Shown here: in pieces, positions 60,571 to 64,000 of the stretch
Layout: each line of letters opens with the position of its first letter
Numbering within the stretch: position 1 is the first letter of the stretch
NCBI RefSeq assembly: GCF_964199755.1
Contig: NC_133906.1
Location: 13,055,378 to 13,119,377 of the forward strand
Direction: 5' to 3'
Origin: Larus michahellis
Taxonomy: Eukaryota > Chordata > Aves > Charadriiformes > Laridae
DNA length: 64,000 nt
The notes under the pieces: model-generated
The model's input: only the letters and a program-made list of their open reading frames with translations
Told to the model about the DNA's origin: nothing
Database searches by the model: none
Program-made: the position numbers and the translations under genes

Positions 60571-63500
60571 CTGCTCTTGGGGCACCTTTGTGCAGGGGTG
60601 ACCGATCTGGAAACACCGACGCAGGCAGCTGCAGCCCTCCAGCAGAGCCCGGGGGCACAAGATATTTAGAAAAAAAAAAAAAATAGAAAAAAAAAATCCC
60701 ACTCGCTCATCCGTCAATAGCCCTGTTGTGCCCCGATCCCTTATTTGGACGAAGGTTGGTGTTCTTGGGCCACGGCTGCAAGGTTGGGCTGTGGAGTCAG
60801 GGGAGGTCCCGGGGCGGGAGATGGTATGGAGGAGCCTCGTGGGCCTTGGCAGGTCAGTACAGCCCCACTGACACCCTGCCAGCTCTGGGGAAAACCTCCC
60901 CGAGAGCCTATGCCGGGGTTCTGTGGGAACCACGCTCAGCCCCGGCGCAGGACGCAGCGTCAGCATGCGGGGAAGGACAACGTGGTGCCAGCCAGGGCTG
61001 CCTCTGTGGGACCCATCGAATGCCACAGCTTCGGCCCTGGCCAGCTCAGATGATCCGAGATCTGCCCCTGCCTTCGGAGCCCCAGGGCGTCACCCCAGTA
61101 ACTGCCAGCAGCGAGGGGCAACGGCTATAAAGCCCTCCCTACACCAGAGCAGCAGCATGGCCTGGGGGGGCAGGAGGCGTCCCCATCCCCAACCTGGGGA
61201 CAGCCCTCATGGGAAAATAACATCCATCCCACCAGAGAGAGCGGGGCCGTGGCAGAGGGAGAATCATCTGGTCTCAGCAGAGCGGAGAGGCCGTTCTGGA
61301 GAGGTTTTTCTTGGCAGGAGCCGATGGGGCTCTCGCTTCCTGCCCGGCGGGGGGACATCCCCCCCCAGGGGACCCTGAGGTCGGCGCATCCCATTTCATG
61401 TCCTGCCTCCCAGCCTCACTCAACTCCATTCCGGCCAGCAGAGAACAGCCTCTACCCTCCAGCCACACGGGCATGCCGTCCCAAAAAAAAATAAAGAATA
61501 TTAAAAAAAAAACAAACCTACCAAAAAACACCTCTAAAACATCTATACTGTAACAGGAAAAACAAACAGCATCTGTGCTTTAAACCAGGATCTCTCTTCT
61601 CTTCACCCCCCAATATATTTATAACCTACCTGTGGGTCTTCTAAGCTTTTTTTAATCTAATGACCCTAATGGCTTGGGGACGCAGGTGGTAAAAATATGA
61701 AAGCGTGATCTATATCTACATGAACTGCTCCGTGTAGAAATGAGACAAGTTCTTCGCGAAGCTGATAGTGGACTGAAAACAACTTTTCTGACTCTGATTG
61801 TGCCAAGCAGCTGGAAGAAAGAAACACCAGCAGGAATGGAAAAATGTTTCCACTTATTTTCCTAGGCTGCCTGCCACGGCAGAGCCCCCAGAGTGGGACG
61901 GGGGGCTTGGCAGCCAGGGGTCCCCGTGAACCCCCCCGGGGCTTTGCCCAGCTGCCTTGGGCAGGAGGGAGATGTTCCCGGCCCCTCGGTGCCAAGCAAC
62001 CAGCCCCACTCCCAGCCTTGCCAGCCACGCCAGGGGCAACCTGAGGTGGGTAAGTGGAAACTGACCCCCGCTTTGCAATGCAGAAACCAGTAGCTAAACT
62101 TTAAACCACTTCCTCTACCTCCGAACAATGCACAGAGGAATTTCCACAAATCCCAAGGCTGCCCTGACTTCCATTTCTAAACTTGGAAAAAGAAATACCA
62201 GGACATTCCTTTGTTGTTCCAGCTCACTCGCTGTTTGATCTGGGTTTTTTTTTCTCCAGCTGAGCCAATTAAAGAATCCCAGTTTCCCCTGGAAAAAAGC
62301 ATAAACCAGTAACAAACAATGCGCTTGCTTCTTTGATTTTTAACTAATTGTTTTCGAGTTGGATCAAAACCTGCCACCTCATTCTCGTCGGCACGGTTTA
62401 ATGCTTAAATAGTGTCTTGGCCAGAGAGGAGAGAGCGATAGAGGCATTTATACTGCATTCCTGCCCTCTGAAAGGAAATGGCCTAGCGCTGCATTTATTG
62501 AACAGTTGCTATTTCATATCACAGGAGTGGCTTGGAAGATATTCCCCTCCAAAAAAACCCCACGGCCAGCCCCCAGCCGTGCCCGGCGCAGTCCTACAGT
62601 CCCACACCAGCTGCTGGGGCAGAAACTCCTCGACGCTTACACATGCTCCTGCGAAACGTTTCTATTCTTTGCTTTTATTTTCAGGGCTTTCATCCTTTTG
62701 TCTCCCTTTTCCACCTGCCGTGCCACCCGCTCGGATCCCTCCCATCCCCGGACACCTTCGTCCCCCAGTACAATCCCCTTCCCCACTCGACAGCTCCTCT
62801 CCCCGTGGGCAGCGTCCCGGCTGTCCCCTGCCCCACAGCCAGATGTCCCGCCGCAGGGACAGCCTCCTCCACCAGTGTCTGTGGCTGTCCCACCAGTATC
62901 TGTGACCATCTGCCATGGAAGCTCCGGGCACCAGCAGAAGGAGTTGGGAACCAAAGCAGTGACACCCAGCAAGGTCGCGGTCCCTGCTCGCCCCATGGGG
63001 ACACGGGACCTCATGCATGGGCATCTCCTGCGTGGCCTCCGCGTTTGTCCCCTCCACTGTCCCCAGGGGTGTTTGGATGGGAAAACACCATTTCCTTGAA
63101 CTTACAAAGAATCTGTCAGCATAAATCACCGTGCTGGAAAACAAGACACGCACTCAGATGCGAGGCGCTTGCCTTCCGTTTGCTCCAGGAGTTTTTAAAT
63201 GGTCATGGGAGCTCCAGAAGCACTGAGGATGAGGTCTGGGTGCCTACGCTGGGCAGAGATGTACACCTTGACTTGCAGTGGGTGAAACTGATAATACAGT
63301 ATTCCAATAAAACCCCACAACCAAAAATACTGCAAGCAGCCACCTAAGCACAAATAAATAGCAAAGCTAGTAGGGAGACTCTTGCCTCAAGTGTAAGGAA
63401 GCATCTATTCTTCTGCCAGGAAGAAAGAGAGACGCAAACCTTGAACTTGAGGAGGAAGGACCGGGTTCCTGTTGTTCAACTGCAGTAATTAATTGCATAC

Positions 63501-64000
63501 GTATCAAGAGAGGCCAAAAGGGGAAACACGTGCTGTTCGTGGAAAGCCAGCACGGAGCCAGTGCCACTGGCGGGTGATGGTGGGAAGATGCGACTCCTCC
63601 ATCACCTGGGCTGAGGCTCTACCAGGAGGCTCCAGGGGCCTGGCCCAGCCCAGCTGGTGGCTGAAAACCATTGTAATGGCCTGAATCCAGCCCTTATGGC
63701 TGGAACGAGCCTTCAAGTACCGGCCCAGAGCAGACAACAGACAATCGTGTGCTCAGCAGGCTGGAGCCCGAGAAGACCCTAAGAGAGATATGCTACTGTG
63801 CAGCATCAAAGTGGTGTTGGGTATCATTAGTGAAATTTTCTTCTCATGATATGACAGAGCTGAAGCTCAGACCACTCTTTTTGGTTTGGGTTTTTTTTTT
63901 GGTGGTATCTTATCATCCAAGAGCTCATTAGCCAGGAATTCCTCACGCTGTTTATTTTCCATTTGTCCATATGTTCCCCACAAACTCAGCCTAGTCTCTG
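60571..64000. other. Intergenic DNA, no gene recognised
   Basis: A-rich tract at 60669-60697 and a GC-rich region at 60730-62040 with long chance frames, none carrying a domain. 62390-62530 is unique, AT-balanced sequence (tttaatgcttaaatagtg, gcatttatactgcattcc, gctgcatttattgaacag) that may be a conserved element. A 271-codon frame at 62532-63347 is Pro/Ser/His-rich and unrecognised. By synteny the right end should lead toward NDFIP1, but no exon is seen. Confidence 0.45.

Noticed and set aside
60286-61026. 246-codon frame (-)
   Set aside because: Its second half is the CR1 ORF2 tail; the first half is GC-rich sequence and A-tract (poly-Phe) read through by chance.
62532-63347. 271-codon frame (+)
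   Set aside because: Pro/Ser/His-rich with no domain; three overlapping frames are open in the same GC-rich stretch, so it is likely chance.
1-64000. CRISPR arrays, operons, phage or bacterial systems
   Set aside because: None is present; the sequence is vertebrate nuclear DNA with a single recognised gene and LINE fragments.

Overview
The window is vertebrate nuclear DNA, most likely from a bird. Three things point that way: one single-exon-coded vertebrate gene in tens of kilobases of non-coding sequence, several truncated CR1-type LINE copies with the typical avian/sauropsid 3' end (TTCTATGA), and no bacterial-style gene packing. The species cannot be named from the sequence. By known synteny (human 5q31 order NDFIP1 - SPRY4 - FGF1), the left flank should lead toward FGF1 and the right flank toward NDFIP1, but no exon of either is visible.

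The only protein-coding gene I can support is SPRY4 (Sprouty homolog 4), on the + strand. The whole 299-residue reading frame lies in one exon (CDS 45440-46339). A CpG island at about 34.1-34.9 kb, ending in a strong splice donor (AAA|GTAAGT at 34911/34912), is the best candidate for its promoter and non-coding first exon. The roughly 10.5 kb between that donor and the acceptor at 45393/45394 would be 5' intronic sequence. A 3' UTR of about 3.5 kb probably follows the stop codon and ends near 49.9 kb in an AU-rich tail.

Layout: 1-34.1 kb is intergenic, with CR1 fragments at 5.3, 6.9, 21.0 and 31.0 kb and several AT-rich blocks that look like conserved non-coding elements. 34.1-34.9 kb is the CpG-island promoter, with a 51-bp-period tandem repeat carrying NRF1-like sites. 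34.9-45.4 kb is intron, with ETS/RUNX and CpG-rich segments in its last 1.9 kb. 45.4-49.9 kb is the coding exon and 3' UTR. 49.9-64 kb is downstream intergenic DNA with one CR1 copy at 60.3 kb and further candidate regulatory blocks.

SPRY4 is a feedback inhibitor of receptor tyrosine kinase/MAPK signalling, so flanking enhancers that answer to ETS factors would be expected. I found no multi-gene system. The most original observations are the promoter tandem repeat, a strong-context upstream ORF that may end 37 nt before the SPRY4 start, a 14-bp perfect inverted repeat inside the 3' UTR, and a perfect hairpin at 54.7 kb. Statements about conservation are inference, because no alignment could be run.
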